From: Ruminococcus sp.
Lineage (GTDB): Bacteria > Bacillota > Clostridia > Oscillospirales > Ruminococcaceae
Assembly (NCBI GenBank): GCA_017620025.1
Contig: JAFZRF010000026.1
Coordinates: 1-46,718, forward strand
DNA length: 46,718 nt
Reading direction: 5' to 3'
Made by a program: the position numbers and the translations under genes. Below are positions 6,406 through 14,148 of the stretch, piece after piece. How positions within the stretch are numbered: position 1 is the stretch's first letter; each line of letters begins with the position of its first letter. The notes under the pieces are model-generated. The model made no database searches and was not told the DNA's origin. It saw only the letters and a program-made list of their open reading frames with translations.

Positions 6406-8715
6406 ATGAGTAATCTGATCAACCCCGAGTTTAAGATAAGAGAGGTCGCCGAACGTATCAGACTCACCCGTGAGTCAGTCGGTCTTTCTCCTGAGGAGAT
6501 GGCTGAAAAGTGCGGCATATCCACATACGAATACCTCGCATACGAGGGCGGTGCCAAGGATTTCAGCTTTACATTCATATACAAGTTCGCAAATGAGACA
6601 GGCGTCGAGATCACCGACCTTATGGAAGGTGAATCGCCCCGTATCAGGAGCTTCGATATCACAAGGAGCGGCGAGGGTCTCCCGATCGCACGCCGCAAGG
6701 GCCTGAGCTATATGCGCCTTGCCCCGAAGTTCCGCAACAAGATGGGCGAGCCCTTCCTTGTAACTATCCCCTACGTTGACGAGAAGTACAGAGTTCCCCG
6801 CCCGCATACCCATGAGGGACAGGAGCTCGATATCATAATAAGCGGTCAGCTCAAGATCATGATCGGTGACAACACCGAGATACTCGGCCCCGGAGACTCT
6901 ATCTACTACGACAGCTCCGAGCCGCATGACGAGTGGGCGATAGGCGGCAGCGAGTGCCGTTTCTATGCCGTAGTATTCGGACAGAACCAGCAGCCCGCAC
7001 ACGCTCTCACTCACCTTGAGCCCGTTACTCTCCCCGGCGTTACCAACTTCGATCTTGCCAACATCGAGAACCCCGTTGCAGACAAGTTCGTCGAGGTGGA
7101 AACAGGCGAGGACGGTGCGCTCTCCGGCATCCGCTTCAAGAACGAGGAGACCTTCAACTTCGGCTTCGATGTTGTTGATGCTCTCGCTGCAAAGTGCCCC
7201 GACAAAACAGCTATGATATACATCTCCAACGAGATGGAGGAGCGCCGCTTCTCCTTCGCAGAGATAAAGAAATACTCCAACATGACCGCCAACTATTTCC
7301 GCTCCATGGGCATCAGAAAGGGCGACAGAGTCATGCTGGTGCTCAAGAGACATTACCAGTTCTGGTTCGCTATAGTGGCTCTCCACAAGATAGGCGCTAT
7401 CGTTATCCCGGCCACCAATCAGCTCGTACAGCATGACTTCACCTACCGCTTCAAGGCTGCCGAGGTCAAGGCTATCGTATGCACCGGCGACGGAGACGTT
7501 GCTCATCAGGTCGATCTTGCCGTCGAGGAAAGCGGCATGAAGATACTCCGCATGATGGCTCACGGCGAACGTGAGGGCTGGGAGTCATTCGACAAGGGCA
7601 TTGAAGGATGCAGCGATGTGTTCGAGCGTCCCACCGATCCCTCAGAGCTCTCCTGCGGCAGTGAGCCGAACCTTATGTTCTTCACCTCCGGTACTACCGG
7701 ATACCCGAAGATCGCAACACACTGCCACAAGTACGCACTCGGTCACTTCATCACCGCAAGGTACTGGCACAACGTCGATCCCAACGGCATACACTTCACC
7801 ATATCCGATACCGGCTGGGGCAAGGCGCTCTGGGGCAAGCTCTACGGACAGTGGCTCAGTGAGACCTGCGTATTCGTATACGACTTCGACCGCTTCGATG
7901 CGCACAAGATACTCCCCATGTTCGCAAAGTATCAGATAACCACCTTCTGTGCTCCGCCAACCATGTACAGATTCTTCATCAAGGAGGATCTCTCCAAGTA
8001 CGACCTGAGCAGCGTCAAGTATGCTACAGTTGCCGGCGAGGCACTCAACCCCGAGGTATACAACCAGTTCCTCAACGCTACCGGAGTAAAGCTCATGGAG
8101 GGCTTCGGTCAGACAGAGACCACGCTTTCTATCGGAAACTTCGTAGGCATGACAGCACGTCCGGGTTCAATGGGCAAGCCGAGCGTTATGTACGATGTAG
8201 ATATAGTTGATCCCGAGGGCAAGCCCTGCAAGACAGGTGAGACCGGCGAGATCGTTATCCGCACCAAGAACGGCGCACCTGCCGGACTTTTCCTCGGCTA
8301 CTACAAGGACAAGGAAAAGACTCAGGAGGTATGGTACGACGACACCTACCACACAGGCGATACCGCATGGAAGGACGAGGACGGCTATTTCTGGTACGTA
8401 GGCCGTGTCGATGACGTTATCAAGTCCTCCGGCTACCGCATAGGACCGTTCGAGATAGAAAGCGTTATCATGGAGCTCCCCTATGTGCTTGAGTGCGGCG
8501 TAAGTGCTGCTCCCGACCCGGTAAGAGGTCAGGTAGTAAAGGCTTCCATCGTACTGGTAAAGGGCAAAGAGGGTACTGACGAGCTCAAGAAGGAGATACA
8601 GGACTATGTAAAGAAGCATACTGCTCCTTACAAGTATCCCCGTATCGTTGAGTTCCGTGACGAGCTCCCCAAGACCATAAGCGGAAAGATAAGACGTGTC
8701 GAGCTCAAGGGCTGA
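6406..8715 (+). CDS. Fusion of XRE-type HTH, cupin and AMP-forming acyl-CoA synthetase
   Basis: Three domains lie in one 769-aa chain. Residues about 10-70 form an XRE-like helix-turn-helix (SPEEMAEKCGISTYEYLAYE). Residues about 115-190 form a cupin with the HTHEGQELD metal-ligand pattern. Residues about 225-769 form an AMP-binding synthetase of the acetyl/medium-chain acyl-CoA synthetase type. The last has the P-loop FFTSGTTGYPK (about 426-436), FGQTETT, YHTGDTAWKDEDGYFWYVGR, and the catalytic lysine in ISGKIRR near the C-terminus. The enzyme would activate a carboxylate to acyl-AMP and then acyl-CoA; the substrate cannot be told from sequence. The first two domains alone resemble one-component cupin regulators. 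The gene is monocistronic, with its own strong promoter and candidate operator. Confidence 0.9.
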   Translation: MSNLINPEFKIREVAERIRLTRESVGLSPEEMAEKCGISTYEYLAYEGGAKDFSFTFIYKFANETGVEITDLMEGESPRIRSFDITRSGEGLPIARRKGLSYMRLAPKFRNKMGEPFLVTIPYVDEKYRVPRPHTHEGQELDIIISGQLKIMIGDNTEILGPGDSIYYDSSEPHDEWAIGGSECRFYAVVFGQNQQPAHALTHLEPVTLPGVTNFDLANIENPVADKFVEVETGEDGALSGIRFKNEETFNFGFDVVDALAAKCPDKTAMIYISNEMEERRFSFAEIKKYSNMTANYFRSMGIRKGDRVMLVLKRHYQFWFAIVALHKIGAIVIPATNQLVQHDFTYRFKAAEVKAIVCTGDGDVAHQVDLAVEESGMKILRMMAHGEREGWESFDKGIEGCSDVFERPTDPSELSCGSEPNLMFFTSGTTGYPKIATHCHKYALGHFITARYWHNVDPNGIHFTISDTGWGKALWGKLYGQWLSETCVFVYDFDRFDAHKILPMFAKYQITTFCAPPTMYRFFIKEDLSKYDLSSVKYATVAGEALNPEVYNQFLNATGVKLMEGFGQTETTLSIGNFVGMTARPGSMGKPSVMYDVDIVDPEGKPCKTGETGEIVIRTKNGAPAGLFLGYYKDKEKTQEVWYDDTYHTGDTAWKDEDGYFWYVGRVDDVIKSSGYRIGPFEIESVIMELPYVLECGVSAAPDPVRGQVVKASIVLVKGKEGTDELKKEIQDYVKKHTAPYKYPRIVEFRDELPKTISGKIRRVELKG

Positions 8716-8744
8716 TACATCCTGTTACCAATACGGCAATATCA

Positions 8745-8763
8745 GGGCGCACAATGTGCGCCC
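8745..8763. terminator. GGGCGCAC palindrome hairpin after the synthetase gene
   Basis: GGGCGCACAATGTGCGCCC is an 8-bp stem hairpin 30 bp after the stop codon, without a strong T-run. The same palindrome with one base changed recurs at 17562-17580, so it may be a small dispersed repeat used as a 3' stabiliser or terminator. Confidence 0.55.
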
Positions 8764-8798
8764 TTCAGCTTGTCCAAAAGCCGGATTTTGCTTTGTTT

Positions 8799-8972
8799 GG
8801 GATTCTAAAGGGGCTGCGCCCCTTTAGCGGAGTCCAGAGGCAGAGCCTCTGGCAGGGTGTGGGACGGAGTCCCGCTTATCCGCAGGGCGCTTCGCAAGGG
8901 GTGAATTCCAAAACAGTCCGGGGGACTGTTTTGGAAGAGGGGACGCCTTGCAAGTGAAGGCGTCCCCTGATA
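8799..8972. repeat. Multi-hairpin repeat, copy B (inverted orientation)
   Basis: This is a full-length copy in reverse orientation. Its hairpins are AAAGGGGCTGCGCCCCTTT, CCAGAGGCAGAGCCTCTGG, GGGACGGAGTCCC, CAAAACAGTCC/GGACTGTTTTG and AGGGGACGCCT/AGGCGTCCCCT. It lies between the convergent synthetase and dpaB genes and could terminate both. Confidence 0.85.
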
Positions 8973-9012
8973 ATACTATGATTCGTTGAGAGACTGATGT
9001 GCGCACATTTTT

Positions 9013-9603
9013 TTAACAAGTGATTATCGGCCGCAGCTGTATTCCGCTCAAAGCGGCCTGTGCTGCCTGCGGTATCATGGCAAATTCCGCCACAAGTGAA
9101 GCCGGCTTACGGATTATATCGTCCTGACGCATAGGCACGAAATAATAGCTCCGGCGGTTGAAGAGCTCTCCGATGTTCTTTGCCGAAGCAAGAAGAGAAT
9201 CGTTCGAGGCTATAGCAAGCAGTACGGGCTTGCCGCTGCGCAGATGTGATTTCACCGCCATCGCCGCTGCTGTGTCAGTTATGCCGCAGGCGAGCTTTGC
9301 CGCCGTATTCGATGTACACGGCGCAACTATCATCAGGTCTGTGAGGTCGTCAGGACCGATATGCTCGGTCTCCGTTACTGTCGTCATGACTTCCCTGCCG
9401 GCGATATCACGCAGACGTGCAAGGTTCTCCTCTCCTGTCCCGAATCGGGTATCCGTATTCGCCGCATTCTCCGACATGACCGGTATAAGCTCCGCACCGA
9501 GCCGTACAAGCTCAGCCGCTGCCGCAAGACTGCGCTCAAAGGTGCAGTAAGAGCCCGTCATTACATAGCCTATGCGGATACCGCTGAATACCCCCTCAGT
9601 CAT
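9013..9603 (-). CDS. dpaB: Dipicolinate synthase subunit B
   Basis: The 196-aa flavoprotein-like subunit matches SpoVFB/DpaB. It has a Rossmann-like N-terminus (IRIGYVMTGSYCTFERS), the PCTSNTAAKLACGITDTAAAMA segment typical of the flavoprotein superfamily, and a C-terminal region with PMRQDD. With DpaA it makes dipicolinic acid from dihydrodipicolinate in the mother cell during sporulation, for packing into the spore core as Ca-DPA. It overlaps dpaA by 8 bp, so the two are translationally coupled. No asd/dapA partner genes follow, unlike in Bacillus. Confidence 0.92.
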   Translation of the reverse strand: MTEGVFSGIRIGYVMTGSYCTFERSLAAAAELVRLGAELIPVMSENAANTDTRFGTGEENLARLRDIAGREVMTTVTETEHIGPDDLTDLMIVAPCTSNTAAKLACGITDTAAAMAVKSHLRSGKPVLLAIASNDSLLASAKNIGELFNRRSYYFVPMRQDDIIRKPASLVAEFAMIPQAAQAALSGIQLRPIITC

Positions 9604-10444
9604 TGCATCTCACCTCCTCCAGTATATCCCTCACGGCTCCGGCAAGTATCTCCCCTGCCGTCACCGGCGCCGTCTTTCCCGGCAGCCCCGGCGCATGAAC
9701 GGCACGTATGCCGAGTTTCTCCGCTGCGGCAAGATCCGTGCCGCCCGGCGCAGAGGCAAGGTCTATGATAAGCGTTCCTTTGTCAAGGCGTTCAAGCACC
9801 TCTCTGTTCAGTACGGGTGCAGGTGCGGTGTTGAATATGAGCCTGTGCCCGGCGGAGGGCTCTGAGAGCTCTGCTCCGGCGGCGAATACCTTTGCCCTGC
9901 CCGCGGCACTGTGCGAGGATATGCTCACCCTTGCACCGAAGCCGGAAAGTATACGGCAGAGAGCAAGACCGATACGTCCGGCGCCTGTGATGTGTACAGG
10001 CATACCGCAGAGCGCCTCATCAAGCTCTTCAAGTGCGAGCTGCACCGCGCCCTCCGCAGTGAGGACGGCGTTGCGGAGGCAGAAATCCTCTCTCTCCGTA
10101 TAACTCACCGCAAGATGCCCGGGGAACAATGAGGCCGTTTGCCTTTTGTCACCTCCTGTGATGACAATTGCATCGGAAGTCAGTCTCCCGAGAAGTTTTT
10201 CTGCCTCTGATTTACCTGCAGAGCAGGGAACTTTTACCTTTTCTTCCCATTTATACATTTTTACCGGCAGCAGCAGAACACTGCACTGCTCTCCGCTGTC
10301 CTCCGCAAGATGCCTGAGTCTCTCCGGGATATCCTTTCTGTCAAAGCCGCAGACCTCTGCATCGTATCCCGGCATACCGTCAAGTGCGGCAGCACACCAC
10401 AGCTGCCGGAGATCTCCCCCGGCGGCAAGTATCCTTTCCTTCAT
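9596..10444 (-). CDS. dpaA: Dipicolinate synthase subunit A
   Basis: The 282-aa product has the DpaA layout. The N-terminus is ILAAGGDLRQ, and a central NAD(P)-binding Rossmann motif (VHITGAGRIGLALCRILSGFGARVSI) precedes a dehydrogenase-like end (LIFNTAPAPVLNREVLERL ... IIDLASAPGG). It is the oxidoreductase subunit of dipicolinate synthase. The ATG at 10444 is preferred because GGATGGAG lies 6 bp upstream; an in-frame ATG at 10456 is the alternative. It heads a two-gene operon with dpaB. Its promoter region carries a sporulation-like -10 and an inverted repeat. Confidence 0.92.
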   Translation of the reverse strand: MKERILAAGGDLRQLWCAAALDGMPGYDAEVCGFDRKDIPERLRHLAEDSGEQCSVLLLPVKMYKWEEKVKVPCSAGKSEAEKLLGRLTSDAIVITGGDKRQTASLFPGHLAVSYTEREDFCLRNAVLTAEGAVQLALEELDEALCGMPVHITGAGRIGLALCRILSGFGARVSISSHSAAGRAKVFAAGAELSEPSAGHRLIFNTAPAPVLNREVLERLDKGTLIIDLASAPGGTDLAAAEKLGIRAVHAPGLPGKTAPVTAGEILAGAVRDILEEVRCND

Positions 10445-10460
10445 AAACAGCTCCATCCTT

Positions 10461-10492
10461 TATAATGCAGTAATTTCATGCTGCATTATATG
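10461..10492 (-). promoter_or_regulatory. dpaAB control region: sporulation-type -10 and inverted repeat
   Basis: TATAATGCAG (10461-10470) and CTGCATTATA (10481-10490) are perfect 10-bp arms around a 10-bp spacer, just upstream of dpaA. Read on the minus strand, CATATAAT (10492-10485) is one base from the sigma-E -10 consensus CATACAAT and also fits the loose sigma-K -10. Which sigma factor reads it is inference; a -35 element is not clear. Confidence 0.5.
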
Positions 10493-10648
10493 CCGCCTGC
10501 CGGAATGCTGTGAAAACCGGCAGCGCGTCTGAAAAAAGATAACAAATTAAATACAAAAGGATAACAGAACAGCTACTTTCAGGCAATTATTATACATAGT
10601 GTTTGAATACGGATTATTTGTTGCAGTAAACTTTGTGGATTAAGTATC

Positions 10649-10677
10649 TTGAAAAAGGCGGTAATATCGTGTATCAT
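10649..10677 (+). promoter_or_regulatory. Promoter of the lipoprotein gene
   Basis: TTGAAA and TATCAT are separated by 17 bp, giving a transcript with a roughly 100-nt leader. Confidence 0.5.
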
Positions 10678-10689
10678 TATATTAACCGC

Positions 10690-10759
10690 AGGGTATCTGT
10701 ACCCACGGAGCTTCTGTCTCCGTTATTTCCGGGCGCCATAGTGAAACCTGTCCCGGATA
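10690..10759 (+). promoter_or_regulatory. Structured leader with three hairpins
   Basis: Three stem-loops follow one another before the ribosome binding site: GGGTATCTGTACCC, ACGGAG/CTCCGT, and CCGGG/CCCGG with a 20-nt loop. I do not recognise a known riboswitch consensus. Confidence 0.35.
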
Positions 10760-10780
10760 TCAATTGAAAGAAAGAGGTAA

Positions 10781-11575
10781 ATGAATATGAAAAAGCTTAT
10801 CTCCTGTATAGTTCTCTCCGCTATGCTCTGCTCTCTGGCAGCCTGCGGCGGAAAGGCCTCTTCAGAGGTAAACAAGACGGGAAATACTTCCGCAGTACAG
10901 GATGCTGAGTCTGATAACGCCGCTTCTCAGGATTCACCTGAAGAGGGTCAGGCTGCCGAGGAGGAAGCTCCCGCTTCACCGAAGTCAGAGCTTGAGACTC
11001 CTGCTGTTGCAGAATCCGGCGATGCTTATCTTGCCATCGTTGACAGCACCTGGAAGAGACAGTACTGGGGCAGCGATGATATATCCAAGAACAACCTTGC
11101 CTATAACGCAGGAGTTGCACATATCACTGGCAACGGTGACTATACCGTAAGCGTTACCACAGACTCAAAGGGCTACCGCTTTGCTACTACCGGCAACAAG
11201 GACGATGCAAGCGATGTTCCCACAGGTCTCAGCTTCATGGCCGTTATGCTCCGTGACGGCGAGACTCTGTTCCCCGGCGCTGTTATCACAGTTAACTCCG
11301 TAAAGCTCAACGGAAACGAGCTCCCGATGCTCACAAAGGCTTATACCTCCTCCGACGACGGCAAGGAGACAAGGGCAAATCTCTTCAACGAGTGGGTTGC
11401 AAAGCCCGCTTCTGACGGAAGATGTATCGACGGCCCGCTCTATACCGATGCTTCTGCAGAGACACTCCAGCCCTACGGCTCTGAGTACAGCGCTCAGGTG
11501 ATCGATAAAGCCGCTTTCGACGGCGGCTGGAATACTGTTGAGGTAAACTTCACAGTATCAGGTATCGCCGAATAA
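10781..11575 (+). CDS. Secreted lipoprotein of unknown function
   Basis: The 264-aa protein starts with a lipoprotein signal whose lipobox LAAC places the lipidated cysteine at about residue 22. A low-complexity acidic Ser/Glu/Ala linker follows (about 25-75). The rest is a compact domain beginning at about 80 (AYLAIVDSTWKRQYWG) with features of a carbohydrate-binding-like beta sandwich (YTVSVTTDSKGYRF, LFPGAVITVNSVKLNG, WNTVEVNFTVSG), but I cannot name a family. The ATG at 10787 is an alternative start; AGAGGT lies 2 bp before 10781. It is monocistronic with a strong terminator. It may anchor a substrate-binding module at the cell surface. Confidence 0.85.
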   Translation: MNMKKLISCIVLSAMLCSLAACGGKASSEVNKTGNTSAVQDAESDNAASQDSPEEGQAAEEEAPASPKSELETPAVAESGDAYLAIVDSTWKRQYWGSDDISKNNLAYNAGVAHITGNGDYTVSVTTDSKGYRFATTGNKDDASDVPTGLSFMAVMLRDGETLFPGAVITVNSVKLNGNELPMLTKAYTSSDDGKETRANLFNEWVAKPASDGRCIDGPLYTDASAETLQPYGSEYSAQVIDKAAFDGGWNTVEVNFTVSGIAE

Positions 11576-11602
11576 TTAAGATTATTACACACCACACCTT
11601 CT

Positions 11603-11641
11603 GGCTGCCGGTTGACCATTTCCCGGCAGCCGCCTTTTTTT
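11603..11641 (+). terminator. Terminator of the lipoprotein gene
   Basis: GGCTGCCGG and CCGGCAGCC form a 9-bp stem with an 11-nt loop, followed by a seven-T run. Confidence 0.92.
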
Positions 11642-11649
11642 GTCACAAC

Positions 11650-11710
11650 GCCCGCTGTTTTCCGGTATTGCGTCATTTCTTCGCACAGCCGGAAAGACAG
11701 CGGGCTTTTT
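11650..11710 (+). terminator. Second, long nested hairpin with T-run
   Basis: GCCCGCTGT (11650-11658) pairs with ACAGCGGGC (11697-11705), and the inner TTTCCGG pairs with CCGGAAA. A TTTTT run follows. It lies 9 bp after the first terminator and before the serpin promoter, so it is either a back-up terminator or the remnant of a lost gene. Confidence 0.7.
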
Positions 11711-11798
11711 CTATGGTAGTATCTTACAAAACAGCGGTCTTTATATTGTGCAATATGATAATTATTTAAGGTATAATGTGAACAATAGCTATATTCCG

Positions 11799-11827
11799 TT
11801 GACTTTGACAAAAGGGTATGGTATGAT
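11799..11827 (+). promoter_or_regulatory. Promoter of the serpin gene
   Basis: TTGACT and TATGAT are separated by 17 bp, about 68 bp before the start codon. A second TATAAT is present at 11772-11777. Confidence 0.6.
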
Positions 11828-11894
11828 TTAATCAGCAAGCCAGTGCATCTTGCAGACATCTATGTTTATCACACAATGAAAGGGGTAGAAATCC

Positions 11895-13844
11895 ATGAAA
11901 AAATTCAACCACAAGTTAAGGCTGCTGTCGGGAATACTTGCATCAGCCGTGCTCGCAGGTGCAGTATGCCCTGCTCTCCCGGTATCATTCGCTGCCGAAG
12001 ATATACCCGAAGCGATCGAAGAGGAATACGATGATTACACACCGGAGCTGAGTCCGCAGTATGAGGTAACTCTGCACAATGTCATCTATCAGGGTATGGA
12101 TGTATGGCCGAGAGGCAGTTCGTCAAGCGATGGTTACCTATGTCAGGCCGATGCAGTCTATCTGACAACACTGAGCAGCTTCAGTTATTATAAGGGATCG
12201 CCGATCCTGATAACTCCCGGACTTTGCTTTGACGGCAACTCCGCTGAGTACCGTATGGATGCATACAACCTGTTCTCCGAGTTCAGCGAGAACAACGTCG
12301 TCGATGTTACCTTTATCACAACGAAGGATTACTCAGGTCCGGAATATGAAAACGAGTACGAGATACTCGAGGATCTCAGAGAGGTGGCAGCCGTAAAGTG
12401 CGTAAAGATCCCGGGCACACATATCATAGGTGACGTAAATGACGACAGCGGCATCGACACCTTTGATATGATACTTCTCCGTGACGCCCTCATAAACGGT
12501 GTTGACGAAACACTCAACAGCGAACAGAAGAAGAATTCCGATATCACAGGCGACGGCCAGGTAACAGAGGACGACCTCAACGAGCTGAGCGCTTACCTGC
12601 TCGGTGCAGAGACATCATTCAACGCTCCCTCCGCTATCGGAAGCATACGTCTTGACAATACGATATCAGCAATAAGATCTGACGGCAAGAAGCCTACCGA
12701 GGAGTTTTCTGCCGCAGAGATGGCGCTCGGTGTCAATCTTCTCCAGAAGCTCAACGCAGATGAGAATACCAAGAAGGGTCAGATGCTGATATCTCCTATC
12801 TCCGCTTCGGCCGCTCTCACCATGACTGCCAACGGTGCAGCCAACGAAACTCTTGAGCAGATGGAAAAGGTTCTCGGAAGCGGTCTCACGCTTGACGACC
12901 TCAACGAGTACTTCTCATGGTTCATGCAGAATCTCCCGCAGTCCAAGAAGGAAAAGGTCATGATCGCAAATTCCATCTGGTTCAGGGACTGTGACTGGCT
13001 CGAGGTACACGACAGCTTCCTCGAGAAGAACAAGAAGTACTTTGAATCTGAGATTTACAAGTCTCCCTATAACGAGACTACAGTAGCTGATATCAACAGC
13101 TGGGTAAACACCAATACAAAGGGCATGATCCCGAAGCTTATCGATAATCCCCATGCCTTTGACGATCCGGCGGCCTGCATGACCCTTGTCAATACTCTCT
13201 TCTTTGAGGCCGACTGGGAAGTTCCGTACAAGGATTCCTCTCCTTCAAAGTTCGTCACAGAGGATGGCCAGACACAGAATATCGCTGCGCTCTATGCCGG
13301 TTCTGACAACTACTACGAGCTTGACAACGCCCTTGCGTTCAAGAAGAACTACGCAGGCGGCTACAAGTTCATAGGAATCCTTCCCGACGAGGGAATCAGC
13401 CTTGATGACTACATCGCATCTATTGACCCTGCAAAGCTCTCAGAGCAGCTCAGGACTCCCGGCGATATGGACAATGTTATCGTATCAACAATGATACCCA
13501 AGCTCGATTACAAGTATGACTGCTCTATGAAGGATGCCCTTAAGCTTCTCGGCATGGGTGATGCGTTCGATGCAGCAAAATCTGATTTCACAGAGATGGC
13601 TACAGTGACCGGCGGTTATCCGCTCTACATCGATGAAGTCATCCAGAAGACCAACATCGAGCTCACAGAAAAGGGCACAAAGGCAGCAGCTGCAACAGCC
13701 GTCATGATGGCTGCAGGTGCCGCATTTGATCCGAATCCCCCAAGATACATCTATATTTATCTCAACAGACCTTTCGTATACATGATCGTTGACGAGAACG
13801 ATATTCCCGCATTCATCGGATGCGTATCAAGCTTCAACAGTTAA
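11895..13844 (+). CDS. Secreted dockerin-serpin (cellulosomal serine protease inhibitor)
   Basis: The order in this 649-aa protein is: signal peptide (about 1-33), an unassigned N-terminal domain (about 50-170), a dockerin (about 176-240) with two calcium loops (GDVNDDSGIDTFD and SDITGDGQVTEDD), and a C-terminal serpin (about 262-649). The serpin hinge starts at E592 with the sequence EKGTKAAAATA, the small-residue pattern of an inhibitory serpin that can insert its loop. Counting from P17 puts P1-P1' at about G608-A609, suggesting a target with a small-residue or elastase-like preference. The end IYLNRPFVYMI is the conserved serpin strand. Dockerin-bearing serpins are known in cellulosome producers and are thought to shield the complex from proteases. 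The dockerin is internal here, not terminal. Confidence 0.93.
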   Translation: MKKFNHKLRLLSGILASAVLAGAVCPALPVSFAAEDIPEAIEEEYDDYTPELSPQYEVTLHNVIYQGMDVWPRGSSSSDGYLCQADAVYLTTLSSFSYYKGSPILITPGLCFDGNSAEYRMDAYNLFSEFSENNVVDVTFITTKDYSGPEYENEYEILEDLREVAAVKCVKIPGTHIIGDVNDDSGIDTFDMILLRDALINGVDETLNSEQKKNSDITGDGQVTEDDLNELSAYLLGAETSFNAPSAIGSIRLDNTISAIRSDGKKPTEEFSAAEMALGVNLLQKLNADENTKKGQMLISPISASAALTMTANGAANETLEQMEKVLGSGLTLDDLNEYFSWFMQNLPQSKKEKVMIANSIWFRDCDWLEVHDSFLEKNKKYFESEIYKSPYNETTVADINSWVNTNTKGMIPKLIDNPHAFDDPAACMTLVNTLFFEADWEVPYKDSSPSKFVTEDGQTQNIAALYAGSDNYYELDNALAFKKNYAGGYKFIGILPDEGISLDDYIASIDPAKLSEQLRTPGDMDNVIVSTMIPKLDYKYDCSMKDALKLLGMGDAFDAAKSDFTEMATVTGGYPLYIDEVIQKTNIELTEKGTKAAAATAVMMAAGAAFDPNPPRYIYIYLNRPFVYMIVDENDIPAFIGCVSSFNS

Positions 13845-13861
13845 CGGACATTATCAGACAC

Positions 13862-13892
13862 AAAGCCCGCAGGCTGCAAACCTGCGGGCTTT
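13862..13892 (+). terminator. Terminator of the serpin gene
   Basis: AAAGCCCGCAGG and CCTGCGGGCTTT form a perfect 12-bp stem with a 7-nt loop, 17 bp after the stop codon. Confidence 0.9.
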
Positions 13893-13917
13893 CATGCTGT
13901 CAACAGACATTCGTTTT

Positions 13918-14091
13918 ATCAGGGGACGCCTTCACTTGCAAGGCGTCCCCTCTTCCAAAACAGTCCCCCGGACTGTTTTGGAATTCACCCCTTGCGAAGC
14001 GCCCTGCGGATATGCGGGGCGTTGCCCCTCACCCCACCAGAGGCGCTGCCTCTGGACTCCGCTAAAGGGGCGCAGCCCCTTTAGAATCCCA
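13918..14091. repeat. Multi-hairpin repeat, copy C
   Basis: This is a full-length copy with hairpins AGGGGACGCCT/AGGCGTCCCCT, CAAAACAGTCC/GGACTGTTTTG, GGGGCGTTGCCCC, CCAGAGG/CCTCTGG and AAAGGGG/CCCCTTT. It lies between the serpin terminator and the convergent kinase terminator. Confidence 0.88.
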
Positions 14092-14120
14092 GACAGGACT
14101 TTACCTTACTTTTACAAACG

Positions 14121-14142
14121 AAAACCCGCAGATGTCTGCGGG
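14121..14142 (-). terminator. Terminator of the ABC/kinase operon
   Basis: TCTGCGGG and CCCGCAGA form an 8-bp stem; on the minus strand it is followed by TTTT, 7 bp beyond the kinase stop. Confidence 0.75.
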
Positions 14143-14148
14143 CTTCTC

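Noticed and set aside
6475-7563. 362-codon minus-strand frame inside the HTH-cupin-synthetase gene
   Set aside because: It is the antisense shadow of a strongly supported gene with clear family motifs; Leu/Val/Glu-rich shadows like this are common at this codon usage.
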